Shown here piece after piece: positions 51,662 to 60,005 of a DNA stretch of 64,000 bases. Location: NCBI RefSeq assembly GCF_003123745.1, contig NZ_QETB01000001.1, forward strand, positions 62,001 to 126,000. The letters run 5' to 3'. Each line of letters opens with the position of its first letter. Within the stretch, counting starts at the first letter, position 1. The notes beneath the pieces were generated by a model. It worked only from the letters and a program-made list of their open reading frames with translations. It was not told the origin of the DNA and made no database searches. Made by a program: the position numbers and the translations under genes. Source of the stretch: Ancrocorticia populi. GTDB lineage: Bacteria; Actinomycetota; Actinomycetes; Actinomycetales; Actinomycetaceae.

Positions 51662-52466
51662 AATGACGTCCTTTGCGTATTTCTTGAGCGTTGAGTCGCT
51701 TGATTGCGCGTGTCCAGCGCTGCGTGGGTAGTGCGTTATGCGTGAGAGAGATGCCGATGGAGTACTTCGATGAGGGGATCGGGCGCTGCCGCCGGTCCCA
51801 CAGGAAGTGGTCCACGGCTGATGGGCTGCCTGAGGTCTTGGTTTCTAGGATCACGCCGCCCAGCGCCTCAATCCAAGACCCCGAGGGATCCTGCCAGCGC
51901 AGCTTCTGATCAAGGGTGATGCGGGCGTGATCGCTCGGCAACAGCAGAGTGGTGCGGAAGTATACGGTTCGCAATGCCGGGACAAGCTCCGGTCCCGCCA
52001 CGGGCTGGCCAAGATCGTCGTGATTTACCGCAAACGGAGTATCGGCTAGGGATTCCGCTAGGAACTCGCAGGGTGTGTCATCCTCAAGGCTCCATTCCTC
52101 GCTCCACGGGATGCGGTTCTTCACCGTTTTGCCTTGGTTGGACTTCGTCTTGGTCTCAAGAAAGCTGTCCCCGGAATCCACGTAGCAGCGTGTCCGCACC
52201 TTGAAGCGGCGCCTGTTTTGCTGGAGCGCCATTCGGAAACAAGTCAGGTTTTCCGTGTCGTAGTACATCGAGTCGTAGAGGCTGGCACGCTCGCCCTCTA
52301 CTTCCAGCACCTGAGTGTCCGGATGTTCCTGACCGATCCACGCCACGAGATCTGCGGTTTGGTCCGCCGTGAGCACATACTTGCGGTCTATCCGGGTCTG
52401 GAGGGAGGCTTGCCTGTTCATGTCACTGAGAGAAATGGACGGCAGAGTTGTTGCTAGTTCACTCAT
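51645..52466 (-). CDS. VTC-domain protein (polyphosphate polymerase-like)
   Basis: 273 aa from the ATG at 52466, overlapping the DUF4956 stop (ATGA). VTC domains make polyphosphate from ATP inside a basic tunnel. Tunnel residues are present: RIDRKYVL (25-32), basic RRRFKVRTR, FLETKTKSNQGKTVKNR, DHARITLDQKLRW, ILETKTS and SSKYSIG. Bacterial VTC proteins commonly pair with DUF4956 and CotH or Cthe_2159-like proteins, as here. The activity is inferred from the fold. Confidence 0.85.
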   Translation of the reverse strand: MSELATTLPSISLSDMNRQASLQTRIDRKYVLTADQTADLVAWIGQEHPDTQVLEVEGERASLYDSMYYDTENLTCFRMALQQNRRRFKVRTRCYVDSGDSFLETKTKSNQGKTVKNRIPWSEEWSLEDDTPCEFLAESLADTPFAVNHDDLGQPVAGPELVPALRTVYFRTTLLLPSDHARITLDQKLRWQDPSGSWIEALGGVILETKTSGSPSAVDHFLWDRRQRPIPSSKYSIGISLTHNALPTQRWTRAIKRLNAQEIRKGRHCDLVK

Positions 52467-53149
52467 CGTTCGTCCACCATGATTGAGGATTCCTCGGCCT
52501 GAAGAGTCCACGGGGAGGCGGGATCTTCAATGCCTAGGCGGTCTTCGCCGGGCTTGACGTGGGCAGACCGCTGTTTCTTTCCGAGCCCACTGTTTTTCTG
52601 GCGCCCATCTACTTTGTAGGTGACGTCCACGATGGTCTTATCTTGAACCATGTCCGTCATAACGATCGAAACGTCAACAACTTCGGCCATGAGAGAGCGC
52701 TCCAATTGAAGCTTGAGCTCGCTTTCTAACGGATAGGCGTGGTCCAAGATCATGCGTTGGTGCCTAGACGCACCGAGGAACCGGGGGTGATCGATGATCG
52801 CAAGGGCCACAACAGGTAGCGACATGAGAGCAACGGTGAGCACCGGTTCGCCAACGCCCAACCCCGCGAGCAATCCCATTGCTAGAGATGAGAAGAAGTA
52901 GGCAACGTCGTACTGCTCAAGTTCGGTGGAGCGCAGGCGGATGATGGAGAGAACGCCGAACAGTCCCAGCCCGACTCCCAGAGAGGATGAGGTGGAGGCG
53001 CTTGACAGGGCACCTGCCACAATCAGGACGCCGATGTTCGCGCCGATAAACGAAATGACAAGATCTTTACGGCCATGTCGGGCCCGGTAAAAGCCGAGTA
53101 CGAGAATGCTGATGAGGACAACATCGGCTGCGATGAGTATCCAGTTCAT
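52463..53149 (-). CDS. DUF4956 membrane protein
   Basis: 228 aa with about four to five helices in the first 125 residues (first helix WILIAADVVLISILVLGFY) and a cytoplasmic domain of about 100 residues. Family segment GLGLFGVLSIIRLRSTELEQYDVAYFFSSLA is very clear. It is the first gene of a leftward operon (DUF4956, VTC, lipoprotein). Likely anchors the VTC protein at the membrane and may form the channel for product export (inference). Confidence 0.87.
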   Translation of the reverse strand: MNWILIAADVVLISILVLGFYRARHGRKDLVISFIGANIGVLIVAGALSSASTSSSLGVGLGLFGVLSIIRLRSTELEQYDVAYFFSSLAMGLLAGLGVGEPVLTVALMSLPVVALAIIDHPRFLGASRHQRMILDHAYPLESELKLQLERSLMAEVVDVSIVMTDMVQDKTIVDVTYKVDGRQKNSGLGKKQRSAHVKPGEDRLGIEDPASPWTLQAEESSIMVDER

Positions 53150-53195
53150 GGGAGGTTTTCCTTTCGTCGTATGGCTCTAGACTGAAAGCGAAACC

Positions 53196-53285
53196 TGTGT
53201 TGAAACTGTGTTTGTAACAGGTGGATGTTAAGACTTCTTTTCATAGGTTCTTCATAAGTTCGCCTCACGCCTACACAAAGTTCGC
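53196..53285. promoter_or_regulatory. Tandem 11-bp direct repeats between divergent genes (PHO-box-like)
   Basis: TTCATAGGTTC at 53240-53250 is followed directly by TTCATAAGTTC at 53251-53261; AAGTTCGC at 53256 recurs 22 bases on at 53278. A further imperfect pair (TGTGTTGAAAC, TGTGTTTGTAAC) starts at 53196 and 53207. Tandem 11-bp direct repeats are the recognition pattern of PhoB/PhoP/OmpR-type regulators. The region separates the DUF4956 operon from the glycosidase gene. Confidence 0.55.
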
Positions 53286-53301
53286 GCCTCACACTCGAAG
53301 C

Positions 53302-54291
53302 ATGAACAACGAATACGAAGCGGAAACCCCCGAGGAAAAGCCGCGCAAGCCAAAGAATAAGAAAGTACGCCGGGCAATCATCGGCAGTAGCCTTGCCGTT
53401 TCCCTTGCTGTGGCAGGCGTAGGCGGCTGGGCGCTTGATCGCTTCGTGATAGATCACGTCCAAATCGCAAGTGCGAGCGAATACGAAGCTGAGCAAGGCT
53501 CAACTGTCACGGAGTACGCGAGTGACGGCACGGCAACCGTCACGGATTCCACATATGAAGGTGAAAACGCATCGATCACCGTGGAGCAACAGACCGCAGG
53601 ATCGGGTGAGGATACCGTCACCTATTACGTTGCCACCGTGGATCTAACGGATGCCACAGCACTGCGATCAGCCTTCGCGAACGATCAGTTCGGCCAGTCC
53701 ATCACCGATACCACCTCAAACATCGCAGAGGACAACGATGCCGTCTTCGCCATTAACGGCGATTACTACGGCTTCCGTGACACCGGAATCGTGATCCGCA
53801 ACGGTGTTGTGTATCGCGACGAGGGCGCCCGCGAAGGTCTCGCCTTCTATGAAGACGGAACTGTGGAGCTTTATGACGAAACGGCCACTACCGCGGATGA
53901 ACTTGTAGAGGACGGCGTGTGGAACACCCTCTCCTTCGGCCCGGCCATTGTGGAAAACGGCTCTGTCATCGACGGTATTGACGATATTGAGATCGATACG
54001 AACTTCGGTAATCACTCGATTCAGGGAGAGCAGCCGCGCACCCTCGTAGGTGTGAAGTCGGACGGAACGTTGGTATTCGTCGTCGTCGATGGAAGGGACG
54101 ATGGCTACTCGCGCGGAGTCACCATGACGGAAGCGGCCGAACTCATGGTCTCACTCGGATGCGAAACGGCTTACAACCTAGACGGCGGTGGCTCATCAAC
54201 CATGTATTTCAACGGCGAGGTTGTCAACCAGCCGTCCAACGGCAGCGAACGCGGAACCTCGGACATTCTCTACATTGAGGATCTCTCATGA
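53302..54291 (+). CDS. Phosphodiester glycosidase family protein (NAGPA domain)
   Basis: 329 aa from the ATG at 53302. Basic N-terminus (PRKPKNKKVRRA), one helix (about 32-52), then an acidic linker and a C-terminal NAGPA-type domain: DAVFAINGDYYGFRDTGIVIRNG (split at 20), PRTLVGVKSDGTLVFVVVDGR and YNLDGGGSSTMYFNG with the conserved DGGGSST. Such enzymes cleave sugar-phosphodiester bonds, for example removing a capping GlcNAc. It is probably membrane-anchored facing outward. The following glycosyltransferase overlaps it (ATGA). Confidence 0.87.
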   Translation: MNNEYEAETPEEKPRKPKNKKVRRAIIGSSLAVSLAVAGVGGWALDRFVIDHVQIASASEYEAEQGSTVTEYASDGTATVTDSTYEGENASITVEQQTAGSGEDTVTYYVATVDLTDATALRSAFANDQFGQSITDTTSNIAEDNDAVFAINGDYYGFRDTGIVIRNGVVYRDEGAREGLAFYEDGTVELYDETATTADELVEDGVWNTLSFGPAIVENGSVIDGIDDIEIDTNFGNHSIQGEQPRTLVGVKSDGTLVFVVVDGRDDGYSRGVTMTEAAELMVSLGCETAYNLDGGGSSTMYFNGEVVNQPSNGSERGTSDILYIEDLS

Positions 54292-55391
54292 TTATTCTAA
54301 TTCCTACTCTTGAACCAACTCTTGCGCTTGTGGAGCTGATTGAATCGCTCCAGACCGAGTTGCCGGCCTGCCGTATTTTGATTGTCGACGACGGATCAGG
54401 TCCCGAATACCAAACGGTCTTTAATGCGCTGGACCGCAGGAACGTGACCGTGATCGGATACGGCATTAACCGAGGGAAAGGCTACGCGCTGCGCACCGGA
54501 TTCGAGTGGTGCATGCAGCATGCGTCAGACGAGGTTGTGGTGTGCGCCGATTCAGACGGGCAGCATCGCCCCGAGGACATCGCAAAGGTGGGGGAGGCTG
54601 CTAGGGCCCACCCCGAGGCCGTTGTGCTGGGCGTTCGGGAGTTTGTGGGGAAGGTGCCGGTGCGCTCGCGGTTCGGGAACTGGGCCACGGCGGCGTTCTT
54701 CCGGCTGGCAACTGGTGTGAAGATTCGTGATACTCAGACCGGGCTGCGGGCATACGGGCCGGGACAGCTGGGGCGGCTTTTGGCGGTGCCGGGAGATCGC
54801 TTCGAGTGGGAGCTCAACGCGCTGCTGGCCACGGCCGATTCTGGGCAGGAGATCATCCAAGTTCAGATCGATACCGTATATGAGGATGGGAATGCTGGTT
54901 CCCACTTCCGGCCAGTCACGGACTCCGCGCGGGTGTTCCGGCCGCTGCTGTCCTTTGGCGCAGTGGGGTTCGGATGCTGGGCGTTGGAAATGTTCGTGTT
55001 CGTGGTGCTGGCGAGCGTGCTCGGGCTGTCTGGACCCGTTGGGCTGGCCTTCGCGGTGGTTGCGTCGCGGGTTGCCTCAGGCGTGGTCAACTTTCTCGCG
55101 AACAAGAGCCGAGTGTTTGGGGATACGTCCCGTGACCGCATCAAGCGGCAGGCCGTTCAGTACGTGGCTCTGGCCGTGGCGTTGCTATCCATCACGATCG
55201 TGGGTGTAGAGATCCTGACACTCATCGGGCTGGCTCCGTGGATCGCCAAGGTGATCATGGATGTCTCCTGCTTCGTGCTGAGCTTCTCCGTGCAGCGCCG
55301 GTGGATCTTTCGGCGGCAGCGCTTAGTCGGGGAGCGAGTTGGCAGCAAGCAGGTGAACTTCAGCCGCCAGGATCAAGACGTGGTGTCATAG
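54288..55391 (+). CDS. Glycosyltransferase family 2 fused to GtrA-like membrane domain
   Basis: 367 aa. N-terminal GT-A domain (about 1-215): LIPTLEPTLALVELIES, DDGSGPEYQ, ADSDGQHRPED (DxD-type motif) and FEWELNALL. It resembles polyprenyl-phosphate mannosyl/glucosyl transferases. The C-terminal part (about 220-345) has four helices of the GtrA type, KSRVFG and VQRRWIFRR, which may flip the lipid-linked sugar. The fused layout suggests that the sugar is loaded on undecaprenyl phosphate and used outside the cell, next to the phosphodiester glycosidase. Confidence 0.9.
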   Translation: MIILIPTLEPTLALVELIESLQTELPACRILIVDDGSGPEYQTVFNALDRRNVTVIGYGINRGKGYALRTGFEWCMQHASDEVVVCADSDGQHRPEDIAKVGEAARAHPEAVVLGVREFVGKVPVRSRFGNWATAAFFRLATGVKIRDTQTGLRAYGPGQLGRLLAVPGDRFEWELNALLATADSGQEIIQVQIDTVYEDGNAGSHFRPVTDSARVFRPLLSFGAVGFGCWALEMFVFVVLASVLGLSGPVGLAFAVVASRVASGVVNFLANKSRVFGDTSRDRIKRQAVQYVALAVALLSITIVGVEILTLIGLAPWIAKVIMDVSCFVLSFSVQRRWIFRRQRLVGERVGSKQVNFSRQDQDVVS

Positions 55392-55432
55392 GCACCAGTG
55401 AGCGGGGCACATTGGTGGATTCGCCCCGATAG

Positions 55433-55553
55433 GGAAGCCTGAGATCAGTTCAGCGGCGAACGGTCTCAGGCTTTCCGCTTTCTGAGCTGTGGTAACGGAA
55501 CTGCTCCCCAGACATTGGCTAGAGCGACCAAAACCAATATCTGGAGAGCAGTT
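55433..55553. terminator. Two hairpins between convergent genes
   Basis: First stem: GGAAGCCTGAGA at 55433-55444 with TCTCAGGCTTTCC at 55464-55476, suited to end the rightward glycosyltransferase operon. Second: an inverted repeat of 20 bases, 18 pairing, at 55499-55518 and 55534-55553, just beyond the stop of the leftward transaldolase gene. No insertion-sequence gene is attached. Confidence 0.6.
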
Positions 55554-55568
55554 AGAGCGTGTTGCTGC

Positions 55569-56648
55569 TTACGGTGCTGGGACCAGCAGGTCGCGGACCA
55601 GCGCGTCAAGGTCCGCATCAGCATTCAGGAACTGGCGGAGGGTCTTGGCAGTGGGGCCGAAGGACTCGAACTCTTCTACCGTCATGCCGTCAACATCATA
55701 TGCACGGTTGAAGTCGGGGATCCGGCGCAACTGCTCGATGTAGTACTCATCAACAGGGATGTCCATGCGGGCGGTGGGCTCGTAATCGGAGTTGTTGATG
55801 ATCTTCTGCCACTTGAACGGCGGGGATACCACTACATCGCCGCCCTGGAATTCGGACCACTGCAGAACGTTACGGAATGCGGCCACGAGCACGCGCGCAC
55901 GCAGCCCGCGCTCGTTGAAGATGCCGTACGCGCGCTTGACCGCTGCAACGCCAGCCCACTCAAGCGCGGAAGGATCGATGTAGATGCCGTCGCGTGCCAC
56001 TACGGACTTCAGCCAGTCATCGAGGCGGCCAACCATGATGGTAACAACCGGCCCCATCTTTGAGATGTCCTTGCCCTCAGCCTCACGGCGCTTGAGGCCG
56101 CGCTCGATTGCCTCGCCGGCTTCAACTGCCTGAGGTACGGAGAAGGAAACGGTGACGTTCATGGAGACGCCGCGGTAGGTGGCGTCCTCGATAGCTTCGA
56201 TACCCGTTTTAGTTGCGGGAACCTTTACCACGATGTTCGGCGCCATCTCGGAGAACTCAACCGCCTGATCCGCAAGCTTCTTAGCGTCGCGGTGGAAGCG
56301 GGGATCAGTTTGGACGGAGAGGCGGCCATTACGACCGTCGTACTTCTCGAAAGCGGGCTCAAGGAGCTTGGCGGCCTCGATGGACATGTCCTTGACTGCG
56401 CGCCAGCCAATCTCAGATTCACCCCATGTTGGGTTCGCCTCCGCGATCGCCTTGATGCGCGGGCCCCAGATCTCGGGATGCTTGGAGATTGTGGTGTAGG
56501 CGATTACTGGGTTGCAGGTGGCGCCAACTCCGCCAAAAGAAATGGACTGCGTAAGCTCATCAAGGTCTGAGGAATCGTTCCACAGAACAGTATCGAAGCT
56601 CTGTGCAGCGGTTAATAGTGGGCCGGGGGTCAGAGAGGGGTTACTCAC
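55569..56648 (-). CDS. Transaldolase-family protein
   Basis: Schiff-base aldolase, 359 aa from GTG at 56648 (TTAGGAG upstream). Seen: SISFGGVGATCNPVIAY, RNGRLSVQTDPRFH, and the Schiff-base Lys in IVVKVPATKTGIEAIE. It is longer than classical Tal (about 320 aa). Placed at the edge of the inositol locus, with its own promoter, it may process a sugar-phosphate product of the pathway rather than serve the pentose phosphate route; similar genes occur in other actinobacterial iol loci. This link is inference. Confidence 0.88.
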   Translation of the reverse strand: MSNPSLTPGPLLTAAQSFDTVLWNDSSDLDELTQSISFGGVGATCNPVIAYTTISKHPEIWGPRIKAIAEANPTWGESEIGWRAVKDMSIEAAKLLEPAFEKYDGRNGRLSVQTDPRFHRDAKKLADQAVEFSEMAPNIVVKVPATKTGIEAIEDATYRGVSMNVTVSFSVPQAVEAGEAIERGLKRREAEGKDISKMGPVVTIMVGRLDDWLKSVVARDGIYIDPSALEWAGVAAVKRAYGIFNERGLRARVLVAAFRNVLQWSEFQGGDVVVSPPFKWQKIINNSDYEPTARMDIPVDEYYIEQLRRIPDFNRAYDVDGMTVEEFESFGPTAKTLRQFLNADADLDALVRDLLVPAP

Positions 56649-56711
56649 TTTTGCTCCTAAGTGTGGACATGTATACAGACCGTCTTTGGAATGTCTTTGA
56701 CTACAGTTACA

Positions 56712-56741
56712 AAGATACTGACATGAAACAGCTAATGTCAA
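56712..56741 (-). promoter_or_regulatory. Promoter of the transaldolase gene with an inverted repeat
   Basis: On the minus strand TTGACA (56741-56736), spacer 18, TATCTT (56717-56712), about 60 bases before the GTG start. TGACAT at 56719-56724 and ATGTCA at 56735-56740 form an inverted repeat across the spacer, a candidate operator. Confidence 0.65.
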
Positions 56742-56765
56742 TACTTTGTTCCAAGACTTGTGGTG

Positions 56766-58400
56766 TTACGAGTACTGCTCTTCGAATTGCTCTTCAAGTT
56801 CTTCGAGGGATGCGAACTTCGTTTCAGGTACCACCTTGACCATCCATGTGATGGCAATGATGTTGATGACAACGAAGATGACGTAAGTTCCTGTTGGGCC
56901 AACGACGTCCATAATGGGTGGGAATGCGAAGGTGATGATCGCATTGGAGATCCAGATGCAGGAGACCGCCAATCCCATTGCAACGCCACGAACGCGGCTG
57001 GGGAACAGTTCGGACATGATTACCCAGGTAGCTGGAGCATTCCCAGACTGCATGAAGAGCATGAAGAAGATAATGGCAACGACCACCAGATAGGGGATGA
57101 ATGTGGGCATCGCGGCCATATTGTCCGCCTCAAGATAAGGGGTGATGCCGAAATGGAACACGAGAGCCAAGACTGCCAACATGGTAGTCAGGCCAACTGT
57201 TCCTCCGATCAGGACGGTTCGGCGGCTGAATCTATTGAGGAGATAAAGGCCTAGCGCGGAGCCGATCACGGAGGCTACTCCCGTGAGTACGGTAAGCGTG
57301 ATTGCAGCTTGCGTCCCGAATCCTGCTTGCTGAAGCACCTTAGGCGCGTAGTACATCATCGTGTTGACACCGGTGGTCTGATTGAAGATCCCTACCAGAG
57401 CGCCAATGATGAGTAGCTTACGAAGCCACTTAACCTTGAGAATCTGTTTGAGGCTGAGCTTTTCTTCTTCCTCTTGGCTCTGACGCGCCACGACCATCTC
57501 AGTAAATTCTTCTTCGATATTGTCGTCTTCTGTGCGTACGCGCTTGAGGCATCCAATAGCTTCGGCGAACTGGTAGTTTGCGGCGTGCCAGCGCGAGGAT
57601 TCGGGCATCATTCGCATGGATATCCACAGAGCGATGGCCGGGATCGAACAGACAATGAGCATCCATCTCCAGGTGTTGCCATTACCGGAGTCGATTGTAA
57701 ACAGAGATGGATCGATCGAGTTCAACACGTCCCAGGAGTACATTTGACCGGCTTGTAGTGCTGTCTCAACTCCGTTGATCTTAGCGGTGGTCCCTGCTTC
57801 AACTTCTGCTAAGACAACATCGGGGCCACCAGTGATGTTTGCAATCACGGCGTTCACAATGAAGGCCAGAAGCTGTCCGGTCACGATCATGAGTTGGTCA
57901 ATACCCACGAGCACCCCGCGTATACGCTTCGGTACAGTTTCCGCAAGATAGACCGGAACGGTAGCTGATGCTCCACCTACCGCACAGCCCAACACGAAAC
58001 GCGAAGGGTAAAGGATGATTAGGTTCGGGGCGATCGCGCAAGCAATAGCACCCACGAGGAAGATTCCAGCAAGCAGCAAGATGTTGTGCCGCCGCCCGTA
58101 CTTATCTGAGAGCCGGCCACCATATAAAGCACCGAATGCGCACCCGATAAGAAGGAAGAAGCCCACGAGGCCCTCTTCAACCGGGGTCAGGGCGAGCCCG
58201 CCGCCATCCTGTGGCATCTGCATATACGGCAACGCACCGGAAATCACTCCCGTGTCATAGCCAAAGAGTAGTGATCCGAGGGTTGCGGCAAGCGCAACAA
58301 ACTTGACTGAACGCTTCTTGCCGGATGGTGGTGTATTTTGTGCGAGTGCGCTTATTTCTTCTGGAGAAAGCGCAGTGGGGGTAGTTGAAGGGGATGACAT
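56766..58400 (-). CDS. iolT: MFS sugar porter, probable myo-inositol transporter (IolT-like)
   Basis: Proton-coupled importer, 544 aa with 12 helices. The ATG at 58400 follows AAAGGAGACAAGG; the long upstream frame is not coding. Sugar-porter motifs: FGYDTGVISGAL, GGRLSDKYGRRH, YLAETVPKRIRG, PESSRWH, FNQTTGVNTMMYYAP and ELFPSRVRG. An enlarged loop between helices 5 and 6 (NITGGPDVVLAEVEAG region, about 60 residues) is an addition. Between iolG and tal in the leftward operon. Substrate assigned from context. Confidence 0.87.
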   Translation of the reverse strand: MSSPSTTPTALSPEEISALAQNTPPSGKKRSVKFVALAATLGSLLFGYDTGVISGALPYMQMPQDGGGLALTPVEEGLVGFFLLIGCAFGALYGGRLSDKYGRRHNILLLAGIFLVGAIACAIAPNLIILYPSRFVLGCAVGGASATVPVYLAETVPKRIRGVLVGIDQLMIVTGQLLAFIVNAVIANITGGPDVVLAEVEAGTTAKINGVETALQAGQMYSWDVLNSIDPSLFTIDSGNGNTWRWMLIVCSIPAIALWISMRMMPESSRWHAANYQFAEAIGCLKRVRTEDDNIEEEFTEMVVARQSQEEEEKLSLKQILKVKWLRKLLIIGALVGIFNQTTGVNTMMYYAPKVLQQAGFGTQAAITLTVLTGVASVIGSALGLYLLNRFSRRTVLIGGTVGLTTMLAVLALVFHFGITPYLEADNMAAMPTFIPYLVVVAIIFFMLFMQSGNAPATWVIMSELFPSRVRGVAMGLAVSCIWISNAIITFAFPPIMDVVGPTGTYVIFVVINIIAITWMVKVVPETKFASLEELEEQFEEQYS

Positions 58401-58487
58401 CCTTGTCTCCTTTGTTTTCCTCACCGTGTGAGGCGGAGTAAGAGAGCACGGCCCCTCACACAGATGCGGAGTATGTGGCCGTGGAAT

Positions 58488-58513
58488 CGGTGGGGCGGGA
58501 ACCCGCCCCACCG
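58488..58513 (-). other. Intercistronic hairpin between iolG and iolT
   Basis: Perfect 12-bp palindrome CGGTGGGGCGGG (58488-58499) and its complement (58502-58513) with a 2-base loop, without a U tract on the minus strand. Placed nine bases after the iolG stop; more likely an RNA stability or attenuation element than a full terminator. Confidence 0.7.
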
Positions 58514-58521
58514 TATGAGTA

Positions 58522-59706
58522 CTACTGGATTTCGATGCGTGTTCCGCCGGCCGCGGCAGAGCGTGCGATGGCATCGGCGATGCGCATCTCGCGGTAGCCG
58601 TCCGCGAATGTAGCGCACTTCGGCAGTCCATCCTCAACTCCAGCGACCTGCTGGAGGAAGGCATGCGCCTGATAGGTGAACTGCTCGATCTGTGTGAGGC
58701 CAACCCCGGCAACTGGCATTGAGTTGCCCCGGCCGTAATATGGGAAGTCTGGGTTCACGAGCACCTGGCGCGGGCCGCCGAGGCCCGCGGGAGAATTCAC
58801 GTCGTCGACCTTAATCTCACCCGTGCGAGCTAGATCCCACTCAGCGCGTCCCTTCGTACCCAATACCTGAATCTGCAGCGAATTCGGCATATTCCATGCG
58901 ACTCGAGAACAGGAGAACGTGCCAATCGCACCATTCTCGAACTCGGCGGTGAAGGTTGCAACATCATCATTTTCGACGGTGTCCAACTCCGCATTTTCAG
59001 TATCCAGTGCGGTTCCGCGCGTGACGTGCCCCTTGGCAACCGGACGCTCCTTGATGATCGTGGCCATCGTTGCGCCCGAAACCGCTTTGAGCGGACCACA
59101 CACAAGCTCAGCGGTGTCAATGAGGTGTGAGCCCACATCGCCGAGGGCACCCGTACCCATCGGGCCCTTGTAACGCCACGCCATCGGCGTATTTGGATCG
59201 CATCCGTAATCGCACCAGTAACGGCCGTCTATATGGCCAATCTCCCCGAAGTGGCCTTCCTTGACCAGCTTAGCAATCTCTGCAAGTGCCGCGTTGCGGC
59301 GGAAAGTGAAGCCAACAGACGTCACCACGCCTGCTTCCTTCTCTGAATCCGCCATCGCCTTAGCATTCTCCAGCGTGTCCGCGATCGGCTTTTCACACAG
59401 GACATGCTTTCCAGCGCGGATTAGGGCTTCAGCGATTTCGCGATGTAGCGCGTTACCCACAACGATCGAAACGATATCGATCTCTGGGTTATCCGCCACC
59501 TTCCTCCAGTCGTCTACTGCATTGTCGTATCCGTAACGCTCAGCTGCATCTTCCGCGAACGGCATGTATGCATCTGCGATCGTGTGCAGGTGGATTTTCG
59601 GCAATCCCAGATCGTAAACGGTTCCGACCTGGCGCCACGCGTTGGCATGCGTGGTTCCTGCCATACCCGCGCCGATCACGGCAACGTTGAGCACGTCCTT
59701 GCTCAT
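58522..59706 (-). CDS. Gfo/Idh/MocA oxidoreductase, inositol dehydrogenase-type
   Basis: NAD(P)-dependent dehydrogenase, 394 aa. Rossmann motif VAVIGAGMAGTTHANAW, catalytic EKPIA with Lys, and GDVGSHLIDTAE with the active-site Asp/His. It is longer than B. subtilis IolG (about 340 aa) and matches the larger type found with actinobacterial iol genes, so it may act on scyllo-inositol or an inosose instead of myo-inositol. Own promoter and operator lie upstream (59740-59794). Confidence 0.85.
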   Translation of the reverse strand: MSKDVLNVAVIGAGMAGTTHANAWRQVGTVYDLGLPKIHLHTIADAYMPFAEDAAERYGYDNAVDDWRKVADNPEIDIVSIVVGNALHREIAEALIRAGKHVLCEKPIADTLENAKAMADSEKEAGVVTSVGFTFRRNAALAEIAKLVKEGHFGEIGHIDGRYWCDYGCDPNTPMAWRYKGPMGTGALGDVGSHLIDTAELVCGPLKAVSGATMATIIKERPVAKGHVTRGTALDTENAELDTVENDDVATFTAEFENGAIGTFSCSRVAWNMPNSLQIQVLGTKGRAEWDLARTGEIKVDDVNSPAGLGGPRQVLVNPDFPYYGRGNSMPVAGVGLTQIEQFTYQAHAFLQQVAGVEDGLPKCATFADGYREMRIADAIARSAAAGGTRIEIQ

Positions 59707-59739
59707 TTTGAACCTCCATTGGCTCCATTGGGTTTAGAT

Positions 59740-59753
59740 CTAACGCGCGTTAG
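59740..59753. promoter_or_regulatory. Palindromic operator before iolG
   Basis: CTAACGCGCGTTAG is a perfect 14-bp palindrome at about +6 to +19 of the predicted transcript, a good place for a repressor. Related half-sites GCGTTA (59934) and TAACGC (59958) form a wider inverted repeat about 200 bases away. The form resembles LacI-family operators. Confidence 0.65.
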
Positions 59754-59765
59754 CACGTTGCAATG

Positions 59766-59794
59766 AGTATGGCTGAACCTAAATGTCCTGTCAA
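59766..59794 (-). promoter_or_regulatory. iolG promoter
   Basis: On the minus strand TTGACA (59794-59789), a 17-base spacer and CATACT (59771-59766), about 60 bases before the iolG ATG. The remaining bases up to 60005 hold no gene. Confidence 0.75.
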
Positions 59795-60005
59795 TAGAGA
59801 TTTTGGGATGGGCTTTATTAGCGCGCTCCAACGGTGCTGTCCATAAGTTTTTCAAAACTGCGAGCCGGCGCTCAATTCAGTGTTTTGGTTGAACTGGCGG
59901 GGGTTTGCGAGATCTTCTATGGGAAATCTGCGGGCGTTAACCAGCGGATGTGAGCTGTAACGCAATGCGCTTGGTGGTGTTCTGCGTTTCTGAATCGAGA
60001 GTGGA

